A stretch of DNA of 64,000 bases from Rhizoclosmatium globosum (GCA_002104985.1 MCGO01000046.1:248001-312000); one strand, 5' to 3'. Numbered from the stretch's first letter, positions 1 to 13,521 are shown. A program made the numbers and translations. Notes: generated from the sequence alone by a model not told the origin.

Positions 1-1079
1 TCGGGGCGAGGAGACCAGTCTTGCTGCGAATGAAAGAATCAGATATTTAAACTCTTCGGCAATCGGGACAAACTTTGCGAGATCCATAAGGGTGTACGAT
101 GCAGACCACGCTTGTGCACAAAGCACCATATACCGTGCATCGACTCTTGAGAATTCTGTCAGGATGCTGGAAAATTCGGGGTTCGCATCGTTTCCGTGGT
201 AGCTGCGATACGAAAGGATGATTATCTTGTTTTGTTGGAAAAAGGTTTTGATGTCCACGCAGGCTATGATATTGTGAGATTCTGATTGTTGAGAATAAAA
301 GAATCCGGTTTACCTCCTGAACTTTCAGGGTCGTCCATATCATATACAATTGCCACACGTTTTACATTCCATCGAGAAAGAAGTGTGACTAGGTCTTGCC
401 CCCATATGTTTCCAAACGTTACTCTGAAAAAGTATGGGTATTTTCTCTTGTCACTCAGTGCGGGAAGATTTTGAACGCCCCCACAGAACGGAATCTATGT
501 TGTTTTAATATATCACGAAGTGTGTTTAGATTTAGCCCTAACCTTGTATTGAGACAGGATTCCAGCAACAATTTGCGTACTCCCACCTTGAGTCTCTCCA
601 ATGGCCGCAACAGCATCTATGTATCAAAGGAATGAGTTGGCTGCCTAATCGAGCAACGCAATACCTGTATTCTGGACAACCTCTAGCGCAGAAACAACGG
701 CTCCTCCAACTCCGTCGCCAGGTCCACGCACATTATCCCATTCTTGAACTCTCGCGATATTCACCATAGTGTCAGGCAAAATGGCACTGTTGTTATTGAC
801 AAGCTGCACAGCCAACTCGGCCCCTGAATCCATCGTTCGCCACCACGAGCAACCAGAACATTTGTCGTAGTCTGCCTGGGACGTCAGATTCCAGAAGGAC
901 TTGTATGGCAGGACAATCGCGATTGTGATGTTGTTTTTCGACTTTGATGCATGGGGTGATTTTCCCGGATAGAAGCCGATGATTGGATCGACAAAGTTTT
1001 GCGCTGATACGATGGCGGAGGCGAGGATGAGGAAGGGCAGGAGAAAGTGGTGGGACTTCAATGCTGGGCGATGCGTCAT
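1..1079 (-). CDS. Class C GPCR (GABA-B-like) A, 5' part only
   Basis: This is the N-terminal portion of a receptor that continues beyond position 1. The start at 1079 opens with a hydrophobic signal peptide (LLPFLILASAIVSA) followed by a periplasmic-binding-like ectodomain: ITIAIVLPYK, paired cysteines in CSGCSWW, and MDSGAELAVQLVNN. This is close to the next receptor at 1309-4491. Exon 1 ends at a GTATTG donor (revcomp of 659-664), after VVQNTG. The next exon resumes at about 618 with AVAAIGETQGGS, which matches the typical strand-helix of type 1 periplasmic-binding folds. Further exons run to position 1, including a segment with VDARYMVLCAQAW-like sequence near 100-150. The membrane part lies outside the window. 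Family assignment rests on similarity to the four complete neighbours; the ligand is unknown. Confidence 0.8.
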
Positions 1080-1308
1080 CTGTCAATGATTTGCACGGGG
1101 ATTCGCACGGTCTGATTGTTCAGATTACGCGATACTGCTCAGTCGAACATTGCGTGTCATTGTTGAGATGAAGCCGCGAAAGATCGGAAGTCAATTGGGG
1201 CGCGACCATTTCACTTTTTGTGCGATGTTTAATGAACAAGGTTTATTCACTCAATTAAAGACAAAAGAAATAATAAAATATAGGACGAAAAAAGAGAACG
1301 CAAATATT

Positions 1309-4300
1309 CTACTCTGCCGCTTGAAGTATGAACGTTCTTCGTGCCGAAAACTCTGACACAAAGTCTTGTGCAGCCTTTTCTGCCTGGAACTCCCACACAA
1401 TCTGAACTCCGTTTACACCAGAAACGAGAACCACCTTAAATCGTTTGCCATCCGCAGATTTTTGGTACTGGATTTGAAGGCCATCATCAATGCGGAATGC
1501 ATAAATTTTCTGGGTGGTTGCGATAGAAACCCACGTTCTTTTGTGTAAAGTATTCAAGTAAACTACTCCGTGAATCCAAGTGTCCCATAATACTTGGAAT
1601 CTACCACGTTTCGCTTTGAACACAATGATTCCTGGCTATTGGGATCACTTTTGTTAGATAATCGTGTACTACAATATTACACTCACAAGCGGGGCGCAGT
1701 TTACAGGTCTGTGATGATGAGGATTTGGTTCCTTTTTCCTCGGAAGTGATGCTGTAGTTGGCGACTTGTGATTCACTCCAAGTGGCGCCTGAGCCAGTGA
1801 AGTTTTGACAATCTTTTCCTTTGGTGCTGCATTACCGTGATTGCTTACTTCTCCCTGACTGGTAAGTGCGCTCTTGGCTCCAGTTCCACTCGTTCCACTT
1901 TTAATTCCGCGCTTCAACACACCCTTTTCAACTATCTGGTCGTACAATACTTCGTAAATACGTTTTCCAAACATTGAAAGAATTCCGCATGTGGTAACAA
2001 CAAATATAACCACTGAGTGCATCATGTCCAAGTCCTTCCTCACTGGCAAAATCTCGAGGATTCCAGCCCCAACGCCAAAGTACAGGAACAAAGAGATAAG
2101 AGCAGGAGAATCGTTATAAATAGGGTCAGCATTACGGAACAGATAGGCAAGAATTGGAAGTGTCAGGTGCAAAAGAACTGTAGTAGCGGTTAGAAGTTGC
2201 GTTGAGACATCAGGCTTTAAGTAGCATGTTCGAAAAGTATATGGCGACTGAGTCTGTAAAGGTAGAGTTGGTGTCGTTGAGACAGACAAGTACACTAGCA
2301 GAGCGCACTGTAATAGAATGACGCCAGCAATTCCAACTCTCGTCATGAGGGTCAAGAATTTACCATCGATCCGTGTCTTACTGGTAAGAACAATGTGCAT
2401 ACGGAGGTTCTTCGCAGAAACTGGCGCGATCGCAACACTATATCCTCCAATCAATAACCACATACGAGCATCGCAAGATGAGGTGGAGATGGGCCCCAAG
2501 TAGAAAATAATGGAAGTATATAGCATAACACACCCGACAAGTGTAACCAAGGACTCTGGGACACTGGCCATTTTAATGGGTCTTTCGTTTTGATACTTGA
2601 GAAGAAACGCCACTGTGATTGTCACAAAGATGAGTCCAATTATGGCCAGAGAAAGTATTGTTGCGCCATTTGTTGTTGACAGATCGTTAACCACGGGAAT
2701 GAGAACGACAACTGGTGGTCCATCTGGTGGTGGAGTAGTGGTTCCTAATTTACACAATGAGAACCACAAAAGTGAAGCTGATAAAGTTACCGCTGTTGAA
2801 AATGGGGTCAAACCAACGAGTGTAAGCACCAGTAATCTTATTAATTTCTCCAAATGGTGGCTGTGTTCCAGTCTCCCAAAATGAGCGATTCAAGGACAAG
2901 AATATAGTTTTCGCAGCAATGTCTCCATTTGCATCCAATCGCATGGGATTCAATAACGTTCCGTTAAACCCGGTATCCGCAAATTGCGTATAGTTCAAGT
3001 AATTCTGTAGCTGGCGTTTCGCAAGCATTGTGGGCGTGAAATTTGGATTCGATTGTAACAACTTGGTCACAGTTAAGGCACGCGATTATATAAATGGTTC
3101 AAACTCACTTTATGAAGTCCATATAGCATGGTTCCCGCACAATCGAACGGACCTGCATTAGACCACGTGAATCGTTGAATCTGGTACCTTCGATTCAAAT
3201 TTAGTAAAGTTGAGAGTATATGGAATTGAGTTCAATTACTTTAACGGATTGGCAGAATACAAACCATTCCACGTGTTTGTCAATGATATTAAATTAGGAT
3301 CTGTCTTTGGAACAGAGTCAGGCAATGGATACACCATTCCAACAATTTTGTCTAATCGAGGATCTGGGCCGCTCCCACTGTAATCAGGAGGGTATGCAGG
3401 TTGCATGCTGATCCAAACATGATCTGGGGATAACAGACCTTGTTGGCTGCACGAAAGTAGACTTAATACACCGAAACAATAAAACGACTCAAACCTTGCC
3501 GTATCTACCAAGTTGTATGATGCTGACCATGCTTGAGCGCAGAGGACTATGTAGCGAGCATCGACTCTCTTGAATTCTTGAAGTATACTCAAATATTCAG
3601 GATTGGCGACATTTCCGTGATAGCTACGATAGGAGAGAATAATGATGTGATTTGCGAAAAACATATGTTTGATGTCAAGACACGCTGAAATAACCAAAGT
3701 TGGACACTGCAACAGTCGATTCTTACAAACCTCCGGCGCTTTCGATGTCATCTGTGTCGTAAACCAAGGCCACGCGTTTAACATTCCAAATGTTAAACAA
3801 AGTGACAAGGTCTTGACCCCACTTGTTGGCAAATGTTACTCTGAAGAAGTACGGGTAATTTCCTTTGTCACTAAGAGAGGGAAGGTTTTGGACTCCTCCA
3901 CAAAATGGAATCTAATCGTTGAAGATATAATCCGCAAGTGCACTACTTTACGAAACATACCTGATTTTGCGACAGAACGCCACTTAACAGTTGAGTACTG
4001 TAATCAGCAGTATCTCCAACAACCGCAACGGCATCTTTATAAAGAAGGTAAGTTACGGTGGAAAAAAATAGAATTGACCAGATACCTGTTTGCTGAACGA
4101 TTTTAAGTGCAGAGATTACAGACCCACCAACTCCATCGCCAGTCGTGTGTGCGTTATCCCATCCTTGGACCCGAACAATATTTACCATTGTATCAGGCAA
4201 GATGGCACTATTGTTGTTCACGAGTTGGACCGCCAACTCTGCACCAGAGTCCATCGTGCGCCACCAAGAGCATCCCGAACAGCTGTTATAATCGCTTTGA

Positions 4301-4491
4301 GAGGTAAGATTCCAAAATGCTTTGTATGGAAGTATGATTGCGATGGTGATGTTGTTTTTGGACTTTGACGCGTAAGGGGAAATTCCTGGGAAAAAGCCGA
4401 TAATCGGATTGATGTAATTTTGGGCGTCGGATACTTCCGCAAAGGTTGAAAGAAACCAATACAGTAGTAACGCGAAGTAATGTCGCGCCAT
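1309..4491 (-). CDS. Class C GPCR (GABA-B-like) B with PH-like C-terminal domain
   Basis: A complete multi-exon receptor of the class C family. I take the ATG at 4491 because a clear signal peptide follows it (YFALLLYWFLSTFAEVSDA); the longer open frame upstream has no such signal. The ectodomain (about 4490-2870) is Venus-flytrap-like and nearly matches receptor A. Next come the linker PPPDGP and seven hydrophobic segments within 1669-2853. The intracellular loop between TM3 and TM4 has KNLRMHIVLTSKTRID. The tail is Ser/Thr/Lys-rich. The final exon (1309-1635) is joined through a 51-nt intron (1636-1686, GTGAGT...TAG) and encodes the W-x-W...GVVYLN...RTWVSIAT domain also present in receptors C, D and E. 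The stop is TAG at 1309-1311. The role is probably sensing of an extracellular small molecule; the ligand is not deducible. Confidence 0.85.
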
Positions 4492-4621
4492 GTACACAAT
4501 GTTGGGTTGTTTGAAAGATTTACAGCGCCTTTGTTTCAAGCAGCCAAACGCCAAACCAACGAGGAGTAACGATTTATATTTGAAAATTGAAGCAAGAAAA
4601 ATAAGAAAATAATTTATGGAA

Positions 4622-7600
4622 TCAATCGCGTTGGGTGAGCATGAAAGTCTTGTGTGCTTGAAACTCTGACATGAATGATTCCAACGTCTTAACATCTTTG
4701 AATTCCAGAATCACGTGAAACTTAAACGAAGGAAAATCAGAAATTGAAACTTGATTGACTCCCGTAATACGTTCGCATCTTACAGTTGACATGATTGTGA
4801 TGGTGTGGACTTTATCCAAAGTTGCAATGGACATCCAAGTTCGCTTACGAGTATTGTTAAAATAGCACACTCCACCATTCCAGGCGTTCCAAATTATTTG
4901 CGTCTTGGCAGTTTTGATTTTGAATACGTGGATGCCAAGCTACTTTGGGTTGAGCCAATGTTCCTAATTCTTCTAATGACTTACTATTTGCTTGCAATGG
5001 CACGGTCTATGATGAGATTTCAAGTCTTTCGTTGAGTTTGCTTGAATAGGTGTTTCAGACTCTGATGACACAATTAATACACAATACCTTTCTTCAAAGT
5101 TGGACCGGTCAATGGAGCTGCCGTCGGAATACCCGAGCGAGCAGGAACTACAAAACCAAAACAAAAATTAAATCAGAAATAGAGAATTATAATCGAAGTT
5201 AATAATACCGAGTTCTCGCCCACTCTTTGCTCGTGAGAGTTGAGACTTTGCAGTTGCGCCTGTAAGTGGCTCAGTTAACGTGTTATTTTAATCATCATTC
5301 CTGTATACTTGTTTGTTTATCTTCTTCGACTGAACCCTCACTCGTAACCTCTGACTCACGTAAGTTGGAGTCTAAAAGGAAAATCAAAGTCAAATACAAA
5401 CTACCAAAAACGATTCACATACTGCTTTTGGCACGACTAGAATCCTGTCTATTAGAGTCTTGCTTGCTAATATCTTGAGCGCTGATTTTTGATGGATTCA
5501 TTGTCGAATTTTGATTCTTGGGTTTCGCAGCAGCAAAGCCAGACTTTGCCCCAAAACCTGAAGCAGTACTCTTTCCAGCTTCGAAACTCGACTTAATAGA
5601 CATTTTGAGCAGCCCCTTCTCCGCGATTGTGTCAAAGATGACCTCGTACATTTTCGATCCAAAGAAAATCAAAAGCGTCAATGTTGTTCCTAGCCAGATG
5701 CAGATACATTGAATGAGATCCATATTGATTGTTGGATTCGAAGGAAGAATCGCCATGACAGCGTACAGAATAGCGTTCATGGCTCCAACTGTTGACAGAG
5801 CCGGCGATTCGTTGAACTTAGGGTCTGCATCTTTCAAAAGATAGGCGAGGACAAACAGGAGACAGTGAATAAATAATGTGTAGCCTTGCAAGATTTCAAT
5901 TGCGACTGAGCCACTTTTGTTTACACTGTTGCAAATGTCGAAGGCGTTGTAGCTCACAACCATTTGAAATGGACCGGTATTTGAAGTTACTGCCCAGTAG
6001 CTTAAGAGACCCTTACCTTGTTGGTCAGCAATGAATTCAATTTTGTGGGAAAACTCACCAACTCAATTGCGATCCCTCCTGCGACTACACAACGACCGAT
6101 TAATGTCAACAATACACCATCAAGCCGCTTTTTTGATTTGAGGACAATGTACAATCTCGAGTTTTTCATTATGATTGGTTGGATCATCAACATATAACCA
6201 AAAACAGCCAACCAGATTCGCGCAACGCAGGCCGAGCGCGTCACGCCATTTAAATGAAAGGCAAGAGAAATGTAACAAAAGGCGCTTCCAACGATGGTGA
6301 CTATGCATTCTGGAACTGAAGTCATCTTCATCTTTTTGTCATTTCTGAAAACTACAAAGAAGGCAAGAGAGCAACCACTAAGAACTAGACCTAACGTTGT
6401 CAGGGCTATTATGGCTTTACCGTTCGACGATTGAGCGTCGTTGACGAGGTAGTTTAGTTGAATGACCTCGGGACCATCTGGAGGTGGAATTGATGAGCCC
6501 CCAAAGAATATCGGCGAGCTATCGTTAAAATAACCAATTTGAGTCCCACCGATATCCGTGACGGCAAATGCTGAATAATTGTTACAAGAGATGCGGGCTT
6601 TTGATGTATGACTTACATCGACTCACGAAAGAGCTTCCACTGGCATTTCCAGTGTACGAGTAGACGTAATAAGGCGAAATCAAATCACCAAGAGAGTTTA
6701 AATTCACTGAACTTGAAGTAAGACCCGTGTATGACGTGTTTAAAAACTGAGTATAATTTGAATACTGAGAGAGAGATCTGGAAGCTAGGTTTTGAGAAGA
6801 ATACTTTGGATTGTCTTTCAAAAGCTGGGAATGTGTTTGCTTAGCTCTAAAACGAAACAGAATCAAGCAAACCTTATCAAAACCCATTGCCAGAGTCATT
6901 ACACAATCGAATGCATTTGAGACTGCGTAATAAGATGTAATGTTTTTTCCAGAATTCAAGTACATATCGCTGTAAAAAGTTAGTTTAAGAAACTGGTACT
7001 GTGCAGCTTACTCTGCAAAGCCTTTATCAAGTTTGGCTACAGCACTGAATTGATCGTAAAACGGCTGCAGCCACGGCGGATTCGTCGCTGACGGCCGGCG
7101 CGAACTGAGTGCTACAAACCCTTGCATATACTGGGCCATGAGTGTTACGTTCTGATTGAGAATGGGTACTATTGATATATTAGTTGTGCTAATCAATACA
7201 ATTTTGGCCCCACAATTAGGAGATAGGAGTGACATATCGGTTGTGATCTTCTTTGGGACGTTGGTTCCAAGATAGACATATTTGGGATCAATCATGCCAA
7301 CCAAAGCAAGACTAAAATAGACCTTGGAGACAAAATCAACTTGTCCTGCGATGTACATATACCTTCATCGCCGCTGTTAACTATGTTCTGTCGAAAGCAA
7401 AAGGTTTTACCTCATATCTTGTGTCAAAATCATTGATTTTGCGTAATTTACCATGTCTTGGGTCAATTTTCCTTTCAAGTTGATAAGTTGAACACTAACA
7501 CCAAATTTGGGGGTATTCATTTGAATATCGCGTGCATCTGTGGTGTCAGGGATTGTTAGCATGTCAAACGTCAGAAGACAAATCTTACAGCCGCTTCCAA

Positions 7601-8366
7601 GCAAATCATCTGATTGAGATAGCACAACTATTCTTGTGACATACCAACTTTGCAACAGTACGCCAACATAATTTCCAAGCCCAGACGACGCGATTAGTCG
7701 GAAAAAATACGGAAAGTTGTTTTTGTCAGACAGACTTGGTGCTGCAGAATTCGTACTACAGATAGGAATCTTTGTGTTGGGGATTGTCAATCTCATAATT
7801 ATGGTGATTTAACGACTTAACATACATTGTACATTCCCAAGACCTCCGATGTGGCTCTTCAAACAAGTAAGTATTTTAAATTTGAAAAGGACGATGCAGT
7901 TACTTGGCTACGGTACTGTATTGTTGTCCAGTTAACGCGAGAACATCTTTGTGTGTTTCTCCAACGTCTGTTCCTAACACCGACATAGCGAACCCAGTTG
8001 TGTGTCCAGAGAAATCTTTGTTGATTGTTGGCCACCATGCGCCACAGTCACTGAATCTGTTGATAATATCAGTAAGAATAGTTCGTAAACCTGTGTGTAC
8101 CGCTTGACGTTGACATAATTGTTTGGCAGAATATCGGCACGTGAGTTGATGACTCCCGCTGCAGCACGCGCAGCTGCGTCCATAATCCAAACTCCCCATG
8201 CATTGCTACCGTATGGTATTTGAGTTGCATTGTACGCCTCGGGATAATCCAGAGCCCAAGATCCGTTGAAATGGATTCCTGGAATGTAACAATACCAGTT
8301 GACCAAACCAATCGTGATGTTTGACTGAAGCTTATTGGCGAGAATCGACGCGGCCGGTGTGGCCAT
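4622..8366 (-). CDS. Class C GPCR (GABA-B-like) C with PH-like C-terminal domain
   Basis: A multi-exon receptor of the second subtype in this array. It opens with ASILANKLQSNITIGLVNWY and carries the YCYIPGI and YPEAYNAT motifs shared with D and E. Ectodomain exons lie at about 8366-8100, 8060-7900, 7796-7407, 7358-7008 and 6965-6640. The PPPDGP linker is near 6470-6490. TM segments run through 6331-6002 and 5963-5500, including SVPECIVTIVG in TM2 and RLYIVLKSKKRLD in the TM3-TM4 loop. The tail has a PSKISAQDISKQDSNRQDSS stretch. The last exon (4622 to about 4930) encodes WNAWNGGVCYFNN, RTWMSIATLDKV and a terminal helix. The ATG at 8366 is preferred over one at 8417 because the family similarity starts just after it. 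Neither start gives a visible signal peptide, unlike A and B. Confidence 0.82.
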
Positions 8367-8510
8367 TTTTTGGAGGTTTTCGCAGCCATCATGGATTTGT
8401 AAATCCGTTTGTGGCATTATGAAAATCTGTCACAATCAACGTCGGACTTGATTTAAAACAATGAAACATTAGCGTATGGATGGTGGATACATAAACTTGT
8501 AAAGTTGCGT

Positions 8511-9908
8511 TTATTGGAATGCAACTCCGACTCGTTTTCCTAGCTTGTCCATTCCACCAGAAGACGCGAACCCAGTTCCTGCATCATTCCTTTAGTAAAA
8601 CTTTCAAAGCTTAAATGAAAACAAACCTTCAATAAATAACTCAAAAGCATCGCCAGTTTTGCATGGTCCGTCACATACATGGCACTTTCCTGCACCTTTT
8701 ATGAACCGAGAGTAACAATCCTTACAAACTGCATGACCACAAAGCTTAACGACTGAATGAAAACAGCAACATCAGAATGGGTAAATAACGAAGAGCAGTT
8801 CTTACTCATGATTTTCGATCCATTGGTGAAAGTCTTGACACAGCTTGGACAAACTTTGCTTCCCTTCTCTCCAGATGGCTCTCCGATAGCGCCTGCTTCT
8901 TTCTCGCTGTCTTTTGGCAAAGTAAAGTTTACTTTAACGAGTTTTTTGAATGACGCGATAGAATGCGCTGGATCGGAAGCAATACACTTTAACTCCAACT
9001 TGGATGGAAGTGGTTCAATGGCCGTTGGCGTCGCGTCAGGCGTCAAAGATGGCTAATACATATTTTCAGAAGTTATGGAGTGAAGACGGAAGACTCACCA
9101 CCCAGAAACTGGGTAAACTGGCCTTCTTTGCTCCTTTGTCAAGTTCCTTCATATCTTCAAATGCTTTTTCTCGTTCTTTTGGTTCCAACGCGGCCATATC
9201 GGGAACAAAGATTGTTCCTTCTGGGGTTTTGACTCCTTTGAACACTGTGCAAACGTTTTAGACCCAAATATCTCCCCATTACAAAGCCGACACAGACCTT
9301 TCCCGTCAATGACTCTGGTCTCGACTGTCTTAGCTACAGATCCACTGACCCCCAAAACAGATGTTTGGGTCTTTTCGAAACGCTCAACTTCCGCCAACCT
9401 CAACATTTCCTGTCTCGCCTCAATTTCCTTTTGCATCAATTCCTGCTGAGCAACGTACAAGTTCTGCATTCGAGAGAACTCCTTTTTCTGGTTGAGGATG
9501 TTTTCAAAGTAGCATTCCTGAAGGATGAATCCGTGAGTTCAGGGTGAGGTTTAAAGCACAGAGAAAAGAAGGTACTTTGCAGGCGAGGTGTCCCTTTGTG
9601 CTTTTGGGATGGGAGTTAGCAGGGATGGTCAATGTGCTTCAGTTCTCTCACCAGGACATTGGATCTCTCGCTGTTTGAAGACACAGAAAGCATGAGTCAA
9701 AGTTGCGCATCGAATCGCGGCCCTGAAAGTGAGAGCGTTAAAGGCTGAACGAGGAAGTGGCAGAGTACCATTCGTTGCTGAGGCCCAAGTTAGCACAAGA
9801 GCCCATACTTTGAACCCAAATCACCTTTCTCGTTCCATATTCAAGCTTTTCTCGCTCAGCGTTGGTAAAGTAGGCCAAACTGGTGTTGTTCTTTGAGTGA
9901 CGGGACAT
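8511..9908 (-). CDS. NOSIP-like U-box protein
   Basis: The start (revcomp of 9906-9908) gives MSRHSKNNTSLAYFTNAERE, the characteristic N terminus of the nitric oxide synthase-interacting protein family. Short introns can be placed by eye. The second exon reads GRDSMRNFDSCFLCLQTARD; after an intron comes TKGHLACK, then ECYFENILNQKKEFSRM. This is the split N-terminal U-box. A coiled segment follows (QQELMQKEIEARQEM), then a C-terminal zinc-binding half (VCPSC near 8850; CGHAVC...C..C near 8760-8650). The protein ends TGFASSGGMDKLGKRVGVAFQ-like at the TAA of 8511-8513, typical of lower-eukaryote NOSIPs. Family members are U-box E3 ligases associated with the spliceosome. It lies 38 bp downstream of receptor D and 145 bp upstream of receptor C, on the same strand. 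I see no frame breaks. Confidence 0.9.
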
Positions 9909-9946
9909 TGATCTGCTTTCTAAAAAGGATATAGAACCGATATTTA

Positions 9947-12900
9947 TTATTCTTGCGCAACAGCCATAAACTGCGTCTTTCCAATATTCAACTCAGAAAG
10001 GAATGTCTGCACGGCCTTTTCATCGCCAAACTCTAACTCAAGGATAAAACTGGAGACGCTAGGATCAGTGATACGTACTCGATGCAATTGCTTGATACTC
10101 TCAATTTTTGTCGAAGTCGTGAGAACAAACGCGTGTACTTTCGTCAAAGTCGCAATCGAGAGCCATGTTGTTTTACGGACTTGGTTCACATAACAAACAC
10201 CTCCTGTCCACGCTGTCCACAATGTGGACCATGATTTGGGCTTCAAGTGGAAAACATGAATACCCGTCTAAACTTATGCAGTTAATTCATAATCAGATAA
10301 TTGGGCGAAGTCGAACCAGTTGTTTGCATTGAAATGGGCGGTGCTGCGGTTTGTTGGAGTGAAGGGCTGCCGTGCAAAGTTAGCTTTAGTTTCAAGAAAT
10401 AAATGAGAATATACGTTTCTTCGACAGATTATTGATGCTTCCATTTAAACTGTGCTGGCTGTCGCGCATGCTATGAGTACTTGACACCCTTTGGATTCCA
10501 ACTGACATTGACGTTAACCTCGAAATTGTTTTCAAGGTACAGTTACTTACTGACTTCCCTCGTATTTTTTGGAATTCCAAGTGTTCCATGATGATGACTT
10601 GATGCCTCCGATTGAGTTTGTCCACTCACATTTTTGATATCACTGGGAACATTCAACTCATTCCCAGCCGCATCTTTGACTGTCTTGATAATTTGCTGGG
10701 CAATAATTCCTTTCGCAGTTGAGTTTTTTGCAGGTTTCGCTATCGTGCTTTCCTCGAAGCTTGATTTGTGAGTTGTGAGCCTTTTGAAACCCTTTTCGAT
10801 GAGGTGTTCATAAGCAACATCGTATACTTTCTGGCCAAATAGGAGAACTAGTGTGAGTGTTGTTGCGAGCCAGATGCAAATGCATTGAATTGAGTCGAGG
10901 CTTGGTGTTGGGTTTGATGGAAGAATTTCAATCACAGCCACAAGAATTCCAACGAGAGCACAGATGGACATTAGGGCCGGTGATTCATTGAACATGGAGT
11001 CAACGTCTTTCATCATGTACGCGAGAACGAGGAGGAGAATGTGGATAATTGCAGTGAATGCCTCGAGGATTTGAATTGAATACGAATATGGAAGGTTTAC
11101 ACTTGAGCATATGTAGTATTGATTCAACCCTTGAGTGATTAAAACTGGATCATTTGTCGTAGAGGACTGCCAAAATCCCAAAAGACCCTATTTCACCAAA
11201 CTCTCAGTGAGTGATCCTATAGTATTAGAAATCAATAACTTACCAACTCGATGAGTACTCCAAGAGTAATTATAATTCGATTGATGAGCGTGATTCTAGC
11301 TGCATCGACACGAGTCTTTGATTTCAGAATGATGTAAAGCCTTACATTCTTCATAATAACCGGCATAATCATCAAAACATATCCAGCCAACGCGAGCCAG
11401 ACTCTCGAAACACATTTAGCGGCAGTAACATCATCGATATACATGAACAGCGAGATGTAGCAGAGAAGACTCCCTGCAATCGTTACCAAACATTCCGGAA
11501 CTGACGTCATCTTCAATTGCTTCGTCTCACGATAAATGTAAAACACAGCCATGAAGAAGGAGCTCAAAAGAAGACCGAGCATAGCGAGAGTGACGATGCC
11601 CCCACCATTTGGAGAAGAAACACCATTCGAAAGCAATGTATATCGAATAATTGGTGGACCATCAGGTGGTGGAACTGTCGAGCCTATTGAAAAGGTCATT
11701 AATAAGATGGTCAAAATAGGGACAAACTTCGCACCTCCGTGGAAATAGGGTGGACTGTCGATAAAAAACGTAATTTGGTTGCCTTTAGAGTTGGTCTGTC
11801 CAAAGTCTTAAAAGGATACGTGTGAGCTTATTCGTTTTTTGTTCCAGAAATATACTCAACATGCTCTCTGGAATTGAGCGTCGGGATTGACTGGATTTGG
11901 GCTGGGCAAGGCATATGATACGTAATAAGGTCTGATTAAATCTGTTATTGACTTGAATATATCATGGTTAATACTTACAGATCTGGATCACCATACTGGT
12001 TTAATGTGATGGGTTGAGGTGCTGACGTGATTCCAGGATAATTTAAGTCCAAAAACTGGGTATAATTCAAGTTTTTAGATATCCTGCGTGACGCTAATTG
12101 TTGAGGCGTGAATTGAGGGTTTTGTTTCAAGAGCTATTGAACACTGATTAGTCACAGACGTTGTGCAAGGTTGTATTTAACCTTGTCAAAGCCGTATAAT
12201 AAAAGCATAGCGCAGTCAAAATATCCAGCGATATTCCAGTAATTAATCAGATTCTCAGGGGTGTCGAATCCGTAGTACTTTTGGTACCCTACGTCGAATT
12301 GAGTGATTTTCAAGAAACTCTGCAAAAGAGCGTTTTTATATGTGCTGTTGATAGCTCCTGGGGCAACTGCTGCGGTAAGTGAAATAAAACCGCCAACATA
12401 ACTCGCAAGAAGTGTTGAGTTCTTGTTCGCTTCTACCACTGTTTTTTGAAAAAATGTAGGAAGTTTAGATGAAAGGGGAACATAGCAAAAGAACCAACAT
12501 TTGGGTGAAAGTCCATTCATGAACGTTATAATCTTGGCTGGGAGACCCAAGCTAATGTACACGTACTGAGGTCCTATCATCCCTTCGACGGCCAAACTAA
12601 AGTATAGTTTGTTTAGGTAATCAGCTTGTGAGGCAATGTAGATATATCTCGCGTTAGCCCGCAAGAGGGCCTCTTTTGCAAGCAACACGGAGGCAAGAGT
12701 CAATGGGGTTTTGAGATTGATTATTGAAATTACACGGATTCCTCGGGTTTTCATTGCTCGTGAAATGTCTGTTTGAAACCCGGAGCTAAGTATGTCGTCG
12801 GATTGGACAATGATAGCCATGCGAGTTACGTTCCATGCGGAAAGAAGTGTTGCGACGTGATTACCGTATCCTGTGGAGGCAATCATTCTGAAGAGGTATG

Positions 12901-13521
12901 GGAATTTGTCTTTGTCCGAGAGGACGGGAGATCCTGCGATAGCGGAGCAGTACGGGATCTAAAAGTGTCGTAAATTTACTAGAAAATATGTTGATAGTGT
13001 GTGTTAAAATTACTTGATATGCTCCAAACATTGCAGCAGTGCCTTTTGTTGTTCCACTGTACTCCCCACCAGTTAAACCTATGACGTCTGTGTGCTTTTC
13101 TGCAATTTCTGTGGCCATTGCAGCCATAGCGTAGCCTGTTGTGTGACCATTGAAGGCTCTGTCAACCTGAGGCCACCATGGACCACAGTCCGTGAACCGC
13201 TGTAATTATAGTTAGATTTTAATTTCTCCGTTTGAAAATCATTGATAGAAGAACACAAACCTTGATGTTGACAGTTGTGTAAGGAAGAATATCCGGTGAA
13301 TTATTCACAATGTCAATTGCGGCTGCTGCAACTGCGTCTTGGATATAAACTATCCCACCTTGAGTACTAAAGCTGATTCTTGATGGATCAAATGTGGAGT
13401 TGTAACTGTACGCCCACGTGCCATTGTATTTGATGTTTGGCATATAGCAGTACCAGTTCACAATCCCGACTGTAATGCTACTTTGTAGCTTGTTGGACAG
13501 GGGGGAAAGGGGAGCGTTCAT
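9947..13521 (-). CDS. Class C GPCR (GABA-B-like) D with PH-like C-terminal domain
   Basis: A complete receptor related to C and E. It starts at 13521 (MNAPLSPLSNKLQSSITVG) and has YCYMPNI and the following ectodomain exons at about 13127-12961 and 12886-12152. The second of these contains FLISSTGYGN-type sequence (MIASTGYGNHVATLLSAWNV) and QSDDILSSG, conserved across the array. The linker GSTVPPPDGPP is near 11685. TM segments run through 11714-11232 and 11181-10800, with SVPECLVTIAGSLL in TM2 and VRLYIILKSKTRVD in the TM3-TM4 loop. The long tail is basic and Ser-rich. The last exon (9947-10266) carries LWTAWTGGVCYVN, TTWLSIATLTKV and LELEFGDEKAVQTFLSEL. The stop is TAA at 9947-9949. No signal peptide is visible at the chosen start. 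It is divergent from the ADP-ribosylglycohydrolase gene, with 156 bp between the two ATGs. Confidence 0.85.
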
